A DNA stretch of 64,000 nt, from contig NZ_DBBS01000005.1 in the NCBI RefSeq assembly GCF_002292295.1, positions 230,000-293,999 on the forward strand, written 5' to 3'. Made by a program: the position numbers and the translations under genes. The stretch comes from Sphingomonas sp. UBA978 (GTDB lineage: Bacteria > Pseudomonadota > Alphaproteobacteria > Sphingomonadales > Sphingomonadaceae). Below, in pieces: positions 50,307 to 59,292 of this stretch. Below the pieces are notes generated by a model. That model was not told the origin of the DNA, searched no databases, and was given only the letters and a program-made list of their open reading frames with translations. Position 1 is the stretch's first letter, and each line of letters opens with the position of its first letter.

Positions 50307-51092
50307 ATGCCCCTTTCCGATGGCGATCCGATCTGGTTCGAACTCAGCACGCCCGATCAGGCGGCGGCGGCGACCTTCTACGAACGCGTGTTCGGCTGGA
50401 CGATGCGGACGTCGCCGGTGGCCGAGCATGGCGGCTATGTCCTCGCGGCCGCCGCCGATGGCGAGGCGGTCGCCGGGCTGATGACGCCGCCGCCGGGCGC
50501 ACCGCCGGGCGGCGGCTGGTCGCTCTACCTGCTCGCCCATGATATCGCGGCGACGCTGGCGAAGGCGGGCGCGCTGGGCGGCCGGATCGTGTTCGGGCCG
50601 ATGGACATCCCGCACGTCGGCCGCTTCGCCGTGCTGCGCGATCCGCAGGGGGTGCCGCTGTCGGTGATGCAGCCGTTCGCGGAAGACGACGCCCGCCCGT
50701 TCAGGCAGGCGCCCGGCGCGCACGGCCATGCGGTGTGGATCGAACTCGCGACGCCCGATCCCGACGGCGCCTTCGCCTTCTACGGCGGGCTGTTCGGCTG
50801 GACGAAGGAGGGGGCGATGCCGATGGGCGAGATGGGCGACTATGCCTTTCTGGGCGCAGGCGCGGCGCGGCCGGGCGCGGTGATGTCGAGCACGCTCACC
50901 CGGGCGCCGCAGCAGTGGAACGTCTATTTCCTCGTCGCCGACATCGACGCGGCGATCGCCACCGCGGAAGGGAACGGCGGCAAGCTGATCCAGGGACCGG
51001 ACCCGATACCCGGCGGCGACTATTCGGCCAATATCGTCGACCGTGCCGGCCATCAGGTCGGCATGGTCGGCCCACGCGAGGGCGCGGCATGA
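50307..51092 (+). CDS. two-domain VOC-family protein
   Basis: The 261-aa protein has two VOC halves: 'PIWFELSTPDQAAAATFYER' plus 'VLRDPQGVPLSVMQPF', then 'AVWIELATPDPDGAFAFYGG' plus 'VDRAGHQVGMVGP'. This is the hydroxylase/27-kDa-antigen-like group, with unknown substrate. It starts 14 bp after the DUF1428 gene and ends in an ATGA overlap with the next gene. Co-transcription in a set of small-molecule-binding folds suggests a shared xenobiotic or aldehyde-related task (inference). Confidence 0.88.
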   Translation: MPLSDGDPIWFELSTPDQAAAATFYERVFGWTMRTSPVAEHGGYVLAAAADGEAVAGLMTPPPGAPPGGGWSLYLLAHDIAATLAKAGALGGRIVFGPMDIPHVGRFAVLRDPQGVPLSVMQPFAEDDARPFRQAPGAHGHAVWIELATPDPDGAFAFYGGLFGWTKEGAMPMGEMGDYAFLGAGAARPGAVMSSTLTRAPQQWNVYFLVADIDAAIATAEGNGGKLIQGPDPIPGGDYSANIVDRAGHQVGMVGPREGAA

Positions 51093-51580
51093 TGCCCGTG
51101 CCGATGGCGGTCTGCCTGTGGTTCGACGGCGCGGCGGAGGCCGCGGCGACCTTCTATGCCGCGACCTTCCCGGATTCGCGCGTCGACAGGGTCACCCGCG
51201 CGCCCGGCGACTATCCCGCGGGGCAGCAGGGCGACGTGCTGACCGTCGAATTCACCGTCTGCGGTACGCCATTCGTGGGACTGAACGGCGGCGGCGGGGT
51301 CCCGCACGGCAATGCCGTCTCGTTCCAGGTCTTCACCGACACGCAGCAGGAAACCGACCGGCTGTGGAACGCGATCGTCGGCAACGGTGGCGCCGAAAGC
51401 CAGTGCAGCTGGTGTTCGGACCGCTGGGGCGTCCGCTGGCAGATCGTCCCGCGCACGTTAACGGCAGCGCTGTCGCATCCCGACGCCGATGCGCGGGGCC
51501 GCGCCTTCACCGCGATGATGGGCATGACCAAAATCAACATCGCGGCGATCGACGCCGCCGTCCGGGGAGAGAGTGCATGA
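51089..51580 (+). CDS. PhnB-like VOC protein
   Basis: The 163-aa protein begins 'MMPVPMAVCLWFDGAAEAAA' and contains 'GDVLTVEFTVCGTPFVGLNG' and 'CSWCSDRWGVRWQIVPR', the signature of PhnB/3-demethylubiquinone-methyltransferase-like (COG3865) VOC proteins. These are not proven methyltransferases. Start and stop both overlap neighbours by 4 bp (two adjacent ATG codons at the start). Confidence 0.88.
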   Translation: MMPVPMAVCLWFDGAAEAAATFYAATFPDSRVDRVTRAPGDYPAGQQGDVLTVEFTVCGTPFVGLNGGGGVPHGNAVSFQVFTDTQQETDRLWNAIVGNGGAESQCSWCSDRWGVRWQIVPRTLTAALSHPDADARGRAFTAMMGMTKINIAAIDAAVRGESA

Positions 51581-52047
51581 GTCACGAACTGTCGATCACC
51601 CGCCTGATCGATGCGCCGGTCGACGCGGTCTGGCGCGCGTGGACGGAGGATACCGGCGCGTGGTTCTGCCCGAAACCGTGGCAGGCCGAGTTCGTCACGC
51701 AAGAGCTGCGCTCCGGCGGCCGGTCGACGATCGTGATGCGCGGCCCGGACGGCGAGGAGAACCGGCTGGAGGGCGTCTATCTGGAGGTGGTACCGGGGGA
51801 GCGCATCGTCTCGACCGACGCCTTCACCGCCGGCTGGCACCCCGCCGGCCCGTTCATGGTCCGCATCGACAGCTTCGCCGCGGAAGGCGGCAGGACCCGC
51901 TACACCGCCATCGCGCGCCACTGGACGCAGGAGGCGAAGGACAGCCATGCGGCGATGGGGTTCGAGGCCGGCTGGAACGCCGCGACCGACCAGCTGGAGG
52001 CGATCGCGCTCGGCCTCCCGCCGGTCCGGGGAGATGGCGCCGCCTGA
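51577..52047 (+). CDS. SRPBCC/AHSA1-domain protein
   Basis: The 156-aa protein has the helix-grip fold text 'ITRLIDAPVDAVWRAWTE', 'LEGVYLEVVPGERIVSTDAF' and 'EGGRTRYTAIARHW…GFEAGWNAATDQLEAI'. Such proteins bind hydrophobic ligands. It is the last gene of the operon driven opposite the HxlR regulator. The VOC, DUF1428, PhnB and AHSA1 set is a recurring neighbourhood in proteobacteria, without known biochemical function. Confidence 0.9.
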   Translation: MSHELSITRLIDAPVDAVWRAWTEDTGAWFCPKPWQAEFVTQELRSGGRSTIVMRGPDGEENRLEGVYLEVVPGERIVSTDAFTAGWHPAGPFMVRIDSFAAEGGRTRYTAIARHWTQEAKDSHAAMGFEAGWNAATDQLEAIALGLPPVRGDGAA

Positions 52048-52069
52048 GCGGTGCCGGTGGCCTCGCGCC

Positions 52070-52678
52070 TCACGCGAAGGCGGGCGCCTGACGCAGCTGC
52101 TGATAGGCGGCGATCACCTTTTGCAGCATCGCCTCGTGACTGCGGTCGCCGCCGTTGCGATCCGGGTGATATTTCCGGACCAGCTCGGAATAGCGTTTGC
52201 GCAGCGCCGACCGGTCGGCGTCCGCCGCGAGGCCCAGTACCTTGAGGCTGGCGCGATCCTGCCCGGACAGCGGCTTGCCGTCGGTGCGTTCGGGCGCGAC
52301 CTCGCGGCGGTAGCGGGCGCCGATCGCGTCGAGCGGATCGTTGAAGTCCGCCCAGCGCGGCCCCTGGTCGCCACTGCCCGCCCGCGCGAAGGCGCGCGTC
52401 TCCCGCTCCCACCCCGCCAGCGGGCGCTGCGCATGATGGATCTCGTCGGCGGTCATGCCGTCGAAATAATTGTAGCGGCTGTTGAACGCGCGCACATGGT
52501 CGAGGCACATCCAGCGGAACGCGCCCGGGCCGCCGCCGTCGGCCGCGCCCTCCAGCGGCGGCGCGCGAAACTCGCCCGGCTCCGGACACCCCGGCTCGGC
52601 ACATACCCGGCCCTGCGATTCCATCCGGCCGTGAAACCTGGTGTGCGGCCGTTCCTTCTTATCGCTCCCGCGCGCCAC
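52070..52678 (-). CDS. J-domain (DnaJ-like) protein
   Basis: The 202-aa protein has its J domain at the C terminus (about residues 142-198) with the HPD motif in 'LVRKYHPDRNGGD'. The N-terminal part has 'CAEPGCPEPGEFRAP' and 'FRWMCLDHVRAFNSRYNYF', a two-cysteine-cluster region that may bind metal. It would stimulate a DnaK-type chaperone. It is divergent from bolA over 41 bp. The family is conserved in alphaproteobacteria with unknown client. Confidence 0.9.
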   Translation of the reverse strand: MARGSDKKERPHTRFHGRMESQGRVCAEPGCPEPGEFRAPPLEGAADGGGPGAFRWMCLDHVRAFNSRYNYFDGMTADEIHHAQRPLAGWERETRAFARAGSGDQGPRWADFNDPLDAIGARYRREVAPERTDGKPLSGQDRASLKVLGLAADADRSALRKRYSELVRKYHPDRNGGDRSHEAMLQKVIAAYQQLRQAPAFA

Positions 52679-52719
52679 GAACGCTCCCTAAGCTTGCGCA
52701 ATGCCGCTATATAGGCGCG

Positions 52720-53004
52720 ATGACCGACACCGCCACCGCTCCGCTGCAAGACGTCATCGCCGCCCGGCTGACCGCTGCACTCGACCCGACGCATCTCGAG
52801 GTGGTCAACGACAGCCATCATCACGCCGGCCATATGGGCGACGACGGCACCGGCGAATCCCACTTCACCGTGATCGTCGAAAGCGCATCGTTCATCGGCG
52901 CCAGCCGCGTCGCCCGCCAGCGCGCGGTGAACCAAGCGCTCGCCGATCTGTTGTCGACGCGTATCCATGCGCTTGCCATCCGGGCCCGCGCGCCCGGAGA
53001 ATGA
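52720..53004 (+). CDS. BolA-family protein
   Basis: The 94-aa protein shows the BolA core 'LEVVNDSHHHAGH' and 'ESHFTVIVESASFIGASRVARQR', ending with 'IHALAIRARAP'. BolA proteins bind [2Fe-2S] clusters with monothiol glutaredoxins and affect cell shape genes. It is divergent from the J-domain gene and 3 bp before the GST gene. Confidence 0.93.
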   Translation: MTDTATAPLQDVIAARLTAALDPTHLEVVNDSHHHAGHMGDDGTGESHFTVIVESASFIGASRVARQRAVNQALADLLSTRIHALAIRARAPGE

Positions 53005-53007
53005 CGA

Positions 53008-53721
53008 ATGGCCTATCGGCTGTGGTACTGGCCCACGATCCAGGGGCGCGGCGAATTCGTCCGTCTCGCGCTGGAGGCCGCCGGCCTCGACTATGAGGAT
53101 TGCGCCCGCGACGAGGGGGCGGAGGCGATGATGGCCGACCTCGAGGCGCGCGCGACCAGGGGGCGCGGGCCGTTCGCGCCGCCCTATCTGGCGTTCGACA
53201 GCCACGCCATCGCGCAGGTCGCCAACATCCTCCAGTTCCTGGGGCAGCAGCACGATCTGGTGCCGTCCAACATTGCCGACCGCTACTGGCTCAATCAGCT
53301 GCAGCTGACGATCGCGGATTTCGTCGCGGAGATCCACAACGTCCACCACCCGGTCGGGATGATGGACTATTACGACGACCAGAAGCCCGAGGCGGCGCGC
53401 GCCGCAACCCAGTTCCGCGACGAGCGGCTGCCCAAATATCTCGACCATTTTGAGGATGCCGCCAGCCAGGGGCCGAGCGACTGGCTGATCGACCATCGCT
53501 GGACCTATGGCGACACCTCGCTGTTCCAGCTGGTCGAGGGGCTCCGCTACATGTTCCCGCGCCGAATGGCGACGCTGGAGCCGGACTATCCGAACCTGCT
53601 GGGCGTCCATGCGGTGGTCGCCGACCTGCCCGGCATCCGCGCCTATATGAAGAGCGACCGGCGGCTGCCATTCAACGAGGACGGCATCTTCCGCCATTAT
53701 CCGGAGCTGGACGGGGCGTGA
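53008..53721 (+). CDS. glutathione S-transferase-like protein
   Basis: The 237-aa protein has a thioredoxin-fold N-terminal part ('YRLWYWPTIQGRGEFVRLAL', 'GPFAPPYLAFDSHAIAQVAN') and an all-helical C-terminal domain ('DWLIDHRWTYGDTSLFQLVE'). 'RGEFVRLALEAAG' matches sigma/alpha-like GSTs. Tyr7 is a possible catalytic residue. It follows bolA directly and is likely co-transcribed. Substrate unknown. Confidence 0.88.
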   Translation: MAYRLWYWPTIQGRGEFVRLALEAAGLDYEDCARDEGAEAMMADLEARATRGRGPFAPPYLAFDSHAIAQVANILQFLGQQHDLVPSNIADRYWLNQLQLTIADFVAEIHNVHHPVGMMDYYDDQKPEAARAATQFRDERLPKYLDHFEDAASQGPSDWLIDHRWTYGDTSLFQLVEGLRYMFPRRMATLEPDYPNLLGVHAVVADLPGIRAYMKSDRRLPFNEDGIFRHYPELDGA

Positions 53722-53802
53722 GGCCGTGGCGGCGGGAGTGGGAAAGCAGCGTTTCCCCTTTCGTCCTTCGCACCCCATCCGGCACGCGTTAGGACGCCGG
53801 CC

Positions 53803-54249
53803 ATGCCCCGCGCCCCCCGCCCCGCCGCCCGCATCCTGCTCGTCGACGCGCGCCGCCGCGTGCTGCTGATGCGGTTCACCCCGGACGATCGCCCGCCGCT
53901 CTGGTGCACCCCCGGCGGCGCGGTCGATCCGGGCGAAAGCTACGAACGGGCCGCGCGCCGCGAATTGTGGGAAGAGGTCGGGCTGGACGTCGACTGCGGG
54001 CCCGAGGTCGCGCAGCGCACCGCCGAATTCCTGACCTTCGAAGGCGTCGAGGTGACCGCCGACGAACGCTATTTCCGCGTCGACGTCGACGCGCACGAGG
54101 TCGCCGCCGGCGCGCTCACCGCGCTGGAACAGCGGCTGCTCGCCGGGTCGCGCTGGTTCGAGGTGGGCGAACTGGCCGGCTGGCCGGAAACCATCTACCC
54201 TGCCGACCTTGCCCTTCTGCTCGCCGCGACGGAGCCGACCGATGCTTGA
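53803..54249 (+). CDS. Nudix hydrolase
   Basis: The 148-aa protein has a complete Nudix box at residues 39-61 (G-x5-E-x7-RELWEEVGL), preceded by 'PLWCTPGG'. It would hydrolyse a nucleoside diphosphate-linked substrate; the exact compound is not readable. It overlaps the pirin gene by 8 bp. Confidence 0.92.
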   Translation: MPRAPRPAARILLVDARRRVLLMRFTPDDRPPLWCTPGGAVDPGESYERAARRELWEEVGLDVDCGPEVAQRTAEFLTFEGVEVTADERYFRVDVDAHEVAAGALTALEQRLLAGSRWFEVGELAGWPETIYPADLALLLAATEPTDA

Positions 54250-55141
54250 CGATTTCGTGCTCCAGACGATCACCCCCGTCACCCACGATCTGGGCGGGTT
54301 CAAGGTCCACCGGACGCTGCCCAACAAGGAGCGGACGATGGTCGGGCCGTTCCTGTTCTTCGACCAGATGGGGCCGGCGCATCTCGAGGTCGGCAACGGC
54401 ATCGACGTGCGCCCGCATCCGCACATCAACCTCGCGACGGTGACCTATCTGTTCGACGGCGCGATCGACCATCGCGATTCGCTCGGCACGCGGGCGCGGA
54501 TCGAGCCCGGCGCGGTCAATCTGATGACCGCGGGCCATGGCATCGTCCATTCGGAACGCTCCCCCGACGACGAGCGCAGTCAGGGCCCCGCGCTGTCGGG
54601 CATCCAGACCTGGCTGGCGCTGCCCGAGGCGCAGGAGGAGATCGATCCCGCGTTCGAACACGTCACCCGCGCGCAGCTGCCGACGCTGGCGGCGCATGGC
54701 GCCCGCGCACGCATCATCATGGGCGAATTGTGGGGGCAGCGTGCGCCGACGACCACCTATGCCGGCACCGTCTACGCCGACATCCTGCTCGCCCCCGGCG
54801 CCAGCATTCCGATCGACGCCGCCGCCGAGGAACGCGCGGTGTACCTCGCGATGGGCGAGGCGACGCTGGAGGGGGTGCCGCTGGAGCCGATGAAGTTGTA
54901 CGTGCTGCGCCCCGGCATCGCCGCGACGCTGCGCTCGGGCAGCGGCGGGCGCGCGATGCTGGCGGGCGGCGACGCCTTCCGCACGCCGCGCCACGTCTGG
55001 TGGAATTTCGTCAGCTCCAGCCGCGACCGGATCAACGAGGCGAAGCGCGCGTGGAAGGCGGGCGAATTCCCGGTCGTGCCGGGCGACGACAAGGAATGGA
55101 TTCCGATCCCCGAGGTGCCGAACACGGTCAGCTACCCGTAG
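54242..55141 (+). CDS. pirin-family protein
   Basis: The 299-aa bicupin has the pirin N-terminal metal site 'DVRPHPHINLATVTYLFDG' and 'GAVNLMTAGHGIVHSERSP', with His/His/His/Glu ligands, and the usual 'GIQTWLALP'. Bacterial pirins can have quercetinase activity or modulate enzymes. ATG 54242 lies inside the Nudix gene end, so the two are coupled. Confidence 0.93.
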   Translation: MLDDFVLQTITPVTHDLGGFKVHRTLPNKERTMVGPFLFFDQMGPAHLEVGNGIDVRPHPHINLATVTYLFDGAIDHRDSLGTRARIEPGAVNLMTAGHGIVHSERSPDDERSQGPALSGIQTWLALPEAQEEIDPAFEHVTRAQLPTLAAHGARARIIMGELWGQRAPTTTYAGTVYADILLAPGASIPIDAAAEERAVYLAMGEATLEGVPLEPMKLYVLRPGIAATLRSGSGGRAMLAGGDAFRTPRHVWWNFVSSSRDRINEAKRAWKAGEFPVVPGDDKEWIPIPEVPNTVSYP

Positions 55142-55187
55142 ACGGGAGCCGGGGAAGGACGACAACGATAATAGCAGGAGAGACCCC

Positions 55188-56072
55188 ATGACCGCCACAC
55201 CGCTGCGACGGATCGCGCTTCCCACCGGCGTCGACCTCGACGTCGCCATCGCCGGCGATCCCGCGCATCCGCCGGTCATCCTGCTGCACGGTTTCCCCGA
55301 ATCGCACCGGACGTGGCGCGGCATCGTCCCCGACCTCGCCCGCGACCATTATGTCGTCGCCCCCGACCAGCGCGGCTTCGCGCGATCGTCGAAGCCGGAG
55401 GGGGTCGAGCAGTATGCCGCGGAAAGAATCCTCGCCGACCTGATCGCGCTCGCCGACCATCTCGGCATCGACCGCTTCACGCTGGTCGGCCACGACTGGG
55501 GCGGCGCGATCGCATGGATGGCGGCGCTCGCCCGGCCCGATCGCGTCGCGCGGCTGGTGATCGTCAACGCGCCGCACCCGTTCCTCTTCCAGCGCACGCT
55601 GATCGAGGAACCGGCACAGCGCAAGGCGAGCCAGTATATCACCCGCTTCCGCGACACGACGATCGACCAGGGCCTGACCGGCGCGGGGCTGGAGCGGTTC
55701 TTCGGCTCGACCTTCGCCCACCACGTCACCGAAACGATCGCGGGCGCGGACAAGGCCGCCTATCTCGACGAATGGTCGCAGCCGGGCGCGATCACCGCAA
55801 TGCTCAACTGGTATCGCGCGTCGGGCGTGATCGTCCCCGCGGTGGACGAGGACGCGCCCCGCCCCGCCTTCCTCGACCGGCCGTTCCCGCCGGTGACGCA
55901 GGACACGCTGGTGATCTGGGGCATGCGCGACAGCGCGCTGCTACCGGTGCTGGTCGACGACCTCGGCCCCTATGTGCCGAAGCTGACCGTCGAGAAGATC
56001 GACGCCGGGCATTTCGTGCCGTGGGAAAAGCCCGAGGCGGTGGTCGCAGCGTTGCGGCGGTGGAACATCTGA
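55188..56072 (+). CDS. alpha/beta-fold hydrolase (epoxide-hydrolase-like)
   Basis: The 294-aa protein has the oxyanion 'HGFPESHRTWR', the nucleophile elbow 'VGHDWGGAIAW' (Asp nucleophile, as in epoxide hydrolases and haloalkane dehalogenases), and a late 'DAGHFVPWEKP' His. Gly-His-Asp-Trp-Gly rather than Gly-x-Ser-x-Gly favours epoxide or haloalkane hydrolysis over ester hydrolysis. It follows the pirin gene by 46 bp. Confidence 0.9.
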   Translation: MTATPLRRIALPTGVDLDVAIAGDPAHPPVILLHGFPESHRTWRGIVPDLARDHYVVAPDQRGFARSSKPEGVEQYAAERILADLIALADHLGIDRFTLVGHDWGGAIAWMAALARPDRVARLVIVNAPHPFLFQRTLIEEPAQRKASQYITRFRDTTIDQGLTGAGLERFFGSTFAHHVTETIAGADKAAYLDEWSQPGAITAMLNWYRASGVIVPAVDEDAPRPAFLDRPFPPVTQDTLVIWGMRDSALLPVLVDDLGPYVPKLTVEKIDAGHFVPWEKPEAVVAALRRWNI

Positions 56073-56303
56073 CACGGCCGCGCGCCTGTCCTCGCCCCTT
56101 GCCGGCTGCGCCGTCTCGTCCCCTCTCCCATGGAGAGAGGGGGAAGCGCGCAGTGCCGAAGGGTGAGGACGGGGACGACGCGCCCGCCAACCCTTTCGCT
56201 TCGCTGACCAAAACATTCCTCATGCGTTCAGCCGCGGCGGCGCAGAACGCCGCCATGCCGATCCCCCCGGGGATCGGCGGCCCGTTACGAGGAGAGACGT
56301 ATC

Positions 56304-56786
56304 ATGCGTAAGTTCATCATCGCCGCGCTGGCCGCCGCGACCATCCTGCCCGCCGGTGCCGCCACCGCGCAGAGCGCCCGCGAAGTGCGCCAGAGCGAGC
56401 GCGAGGTGCGCCAGAGCCAGCGCGAACTCGCCGAGGCGCGCCGCTACGGCGACCGCGGCGACATCCGCGAGGCGCGCCGCGAGGTCCGCGAGGATCGCCG
56501 CGAGCTGCGCGAGGACTGGCGCGACTATCGCCGCAGCCACCGCAACGTCTACACCCGCGGCGCCTATGCCGGCCCGCGCGGCTATCGCTATCGCCCGGTC
56601 GCGGTCGGCTATCGCTTCGCCCCGCAATATTACGGGCGGAACTACTGGATCAACGATTACCAGACCTATCGCCTGCCGCGTCCGGGCTTCGGCTATCAGC
56701 GCTGGGTCCGCTACGGCAACGACGTCGTGCTGGTCGACACCCGCTCGGGCCGCGTGACGCAGGTCTACAACCGCTTCTTCTATTGA
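56304..56786 (+). CDS. RcnB-like exported protein
   Basis: The 160-aa protein has a signal peptide (MRKFIIAALAAATILPAGAA), then a charged Arg/Glu-rich coiled segment with 'SEREVRQSQRELAEARR' repeats, and a C-terminal 'YRLPRPGFGYQRWVRYGNDV' followed by 'TQVYNRFFY', the RcnB domain. RcnB of E. coli is a periplasmic nickel/cobalt homeostasis protein. Here it may be structural or metal related. A strong terminator follows directly. Confidence 0.85.
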   Translation: MRKFIIAALAAATILPAGAATAQSAREVRQSEREVRQSQRELAEARRYGDRGDIREARREVREDRRELREDWRDYRRSHRNVYTRGAYAGPRGYRYRPVAVGYRFAPQYYGRNYWINDYQTYRLPRPGFGYQRWVRYGNDVVLVDTRSGRVTQVYNRFFY

Positions 56787-56793
56787 GGCACCG

Positions 56794-56827
56794 GGCCCGG
56801 GGCGGTTCGCGCCGCCCCGGGCCTTTT
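56794..56827 (+). terminator. strong Rho-independent terminator
   Basis: A perfect 12-bp stem GGCCCGGGGCGG/CCGCCCCGGGCC with a six-base loop and TTTT. It ends the RcnB-like gene and lies just before the convergent DUF2254 gene. Confidence 0.92.
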
Positions 56828-56832
56828 CCATA

Positions 56833-58083
56833 TCAGCCGCGCTGGACGTCGCCGCTGCGCAGTGCGGCGAGATCCCCGACATCCAGCGCCGCTTCGGCCC
56901 GCGTCATCGCCGATCGTGATGCCGCGCGTGCCGCCGCGCCGAACCGTTCCGGCGCGTGATCCGCCAGCGCCGCCAGCGTCGCCTGCAGGCGCAACTGCAC
57001 CTCGACCACCCCCGCCCCGTCGCGCGCGATCGGACGGAAGACGTCGACGAACAGATCGTCGATGTCGAGATCCGGCACATGCACGCGCTCGAACCGCCTG
57101 GCGCCGTCCGCCTGCGTATCGATCAGGGCCGCGAGCACGCGATGCGCGCCGCCGATGACGCGGATGGCGGTGCCGGGATCGTTGGTTGCTGGCGACAGCG
57201 CCCGCGCCGCGATCTCCGACAGCACGATCAGGCCGAACCGCGGGTCCTGATCGAAATTGCGGTCCGGCTTCACCGCGAAGGCGCGACGGACGGCGGCGAG
57301 CGTCGCCGCATCGCACGCCCCCTCGACCTGCGCGACCGCGCGGCCGGGGTGGACGAAGGTGCCCGGCAAGGTGGCGACATGCACGATCAGGTCGCGCTGC
57401 GTCGCGAGGCGGCACAAGGCCACCATGTCGATATGGCCGACGTAGCCGGTGTCGTCCGCGCGGACCGCATGCGCCGCGGCCGGCACCGCCACCGCCGCCG
57501 CCCCGCCGAGACATGGTGCCTCCGCCCAGGCCGTCATCGCGGTCAGCGCGGCGCGCTCGACCCGCTCGATCGTGTCCTGTACCCGGCCGAAGGTCGAGAG
57601 ATGCTGGATCCAGCGCAGCAGCGTGATCGCGATGATCGCGACGATGACGACCGTCGCGAAGAACAGGACCACCCGCCCCCTGTCGCCGTAGAAGCCGGTG
57701 GTCAGCGCGATGATGCCGACGATGCTGAACAGGAACGTGCCGACGAAGGTCGACAGCGCATTCTGGGTGAAGCGGTCCTCGATCAGCAATTGCGTCGCGC
57801 GCGGCGTCACCGTGCTGGTCGCCGCGCCATAAGCGGTGACCGCCGCCGACAGCGCGAAGGTGGTCACCGCCAGCATGCTCGACGCGAGGATGGTCAGGAT
57901 GTTGTCGACCGCCTTGCCGCCGACGGTCAGGCTCAGCTCGTCGGGGATGAACGGCGCCAGCCGTGCCGCCAGCAGCGCGGTCAGCACGCCCGCGATGCTG
58001 AACAGCGACGCCCGCAGCCAGATCCGCCGCGTCAGCTGATGCAGCAGATAGGCACCGCGCCCCGCCAGATAACCGCCCGTCAT
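56833..58083 (-). CDS. DUF2254 membrane protein
   Basis: The 416-aa protein has four hydrophobic segments in its first 160 residues ('LFSIAGVLTALLAARLAPF', 'ILTILASSMLAVTTFALSAA', 'FVGTFLFSIVGIIALTTGFY', 'VVLFFATVVIVAIIAITLLR'), then a soluble domain. 'RAARLSPATNDPGTA' region ('ARALSPATNDPGTAI') is the conserved DUF2254 motif. Function is unknown. It converges with the RcnB-like gene across the terminator. ATG 58083 precedes the first membrane helix. Confidence 0.9.
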   Translation of the reverse strand: MTGGYLAGRGAYLLHQLTRRIWLRASLFSIAGVLTALLAARLAPFIPDELSLTVGGKAVDNILTILASSMLAVTTFALSAAVTAYGAATSTVTPRATQLLIEDRFTQNALSTFVGTFLFSIVGIIALTTGFYGDRGRVVLFFATVVIVAIIAITLLRWIQHLSTFGRVQDTIERVERAALTAMTAWAEAPCLGGAAAVAVPAAAHAVRADDTGYVGHIDMVALCRLATQRDLIVHVATLPGTFVHPGRAVAQVEGACDAATLAAVRRAFAVKPDRNFDQDPRFGLIVLSEIAARALSPATNDPGTAIRVIGGAHRVLAALIDTQADGARRFERVHVPDLDIDDLFVDVFRPIARDGAGVVEVQLRLQATLAALADHAPERFGAAARAASRSAMTRAEAALDVGDLAALRSGDVQRG

Positions 58084-58133
58084 GATGCCCCCCGTTCGAC
58101 AGGCACCGACAACGCACCGCCGGCCGGTTCGGA

Positions 58134-59234
58134 TCAATCCGCCTCGTAGGCCCCGCGCCGCATGACATAGTCGCGCGTCTCGTACGGGGCCGCCAGCCCC
58201 TCCACCCAGGCGCCATGCGCATGGGTCAGCGCCACCAGTTCCATCGGCGTATCCCCCGGCCAGCCGCGCACCCGCACCTCATGCCGGTGGAGATCGCGGT
58301 TGGGCTCCATCATCACCCAGCCGAGCGGCCGCTCCGCACCGGCGCGTGCGCCCGCCGCCGCCATCGCCGCGACGATCCGCGCGCGGCCGTCGGCGGGCAG
58401 ATATTGCCACACCACCGAATGCATCAGCACCCGCGTCACGCCTGCCGCCTGCGGTTCGGCAAGCCGCGCCTCGACCCAGTCGGCGGCATCGCCCCGCACC
58501 AGATCGACGCCATGCGCACGGACCTCGCCGATCGCCGCCGCGAGCCGCGCGAGCCGCTCCTGCGCGTCGACCCAGACATAGGCCGCCAGCCGCGCGGCCT
58601 GGCTCGGGTCGGCGACGTCGACCGGCGCGATGTCGACGCCGCGCGCGCCGACCACCGCGATCTCGGCGGCGGGCGGCGCAACGCCGCGCCATGCCGGCAC
58701 GATCCGCACCGCGGCATCCTCCGGTCCGACCGTCACGCCACCCAGATCGAAGCGATAGTGCCCGATCATCAGGTTGAGGCCCGCGCTCGATCCGATCTCC
58801 AGCACCTCGATCCGCGGGCCATAGCGTCGCGCCAGATGCAGCAGACCGGTCATCAGCCCCGCCGACCGCGCCGCCTCGTTGGTCTGCGGCGGGCCGTCGA
58901 GCCAGGGCAGCAGCGCCGCATCGTGTTCGCGCACCACCCGTCCGAGCGCCGCTGCGACCGCCGCCTCATCGGTCACGACGCCGTCGAACACGCGCGACAG
59001 CGCCGCGTCTGCGCCCGCCCGGTGCAGCGCGTGCAGCCCGCCGACCAGCCGCAGCACCACTGCGTCCGCGACCGGCTCGCCGGGCCAGTCGAGCACCCGC
59101 CGCCCGGTTTCGCTGCTGCGGTCGAGCGCCTCGCCCAGCGCGGTGCAGAGGCGCGCGGTGACCGGCGCCGCCATCGCCGCGCAATAGCCCGCCTGCACCG
59201 CGAACGCCGCCCGGTTCTCCCCCTCGCTGCCCAT
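58134..59234 (-). CDS. DUF2332 protein (methyltransferase-like)
   Basis: The 366-aa protein matches the DUF2332 family: 'LLPWLDGPPQTNEAARSAGL' and 'IEVLEIGSSAGLNLMIGHYR' (a SAM-binding-like strand-loop), 'HSVVWQYLPADGRARI', 'LGWVMMEPN'. Activity is unproven. ATG 59234 has a GAGGAGA ribosome-binding site. It is divergent from hisG over 58 bp and precedes DUF2254 by 50 bp. Confidence 0.9.
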   Translation of the reverse strand: MGSEGENRAAFAVQAGYCAAMAAPVTARLCTALGEALDRSSETGRRVLDWPGEPVADAVVLRLVGGLHALHRAGADAALSRVFDGVVTDEAAVAAALGRVVREHDAALLPWLDGPPQTNEAARSAGLMTGLLHLARRYGPRIEVLEIGSSAGLNLMIGHYRFDLGGVTVGPEDAAVRIVPAWRGVAPPAAEIAVVGARGVDIAPVDVADPSQAARLAAYVWVDAQERLARLAAAIGEVRAHGVDLVRGDAADWVEARLAEPQAAGVTRVLMHSVVWQYLPADGRARIVAAMAAAGARAGAERPLGWVMMEPNRDLHRHEVRVRGWPGDTPMELVALTHAHGAWVEGLAAPYETRDYVMRRGAYEAD

Positions 59235-59292
59235 GCCTGTCTCCTCGGTGGATGTGTTGCGCCTACCCTGCACCACCAGTAAAGCCCGGCGC

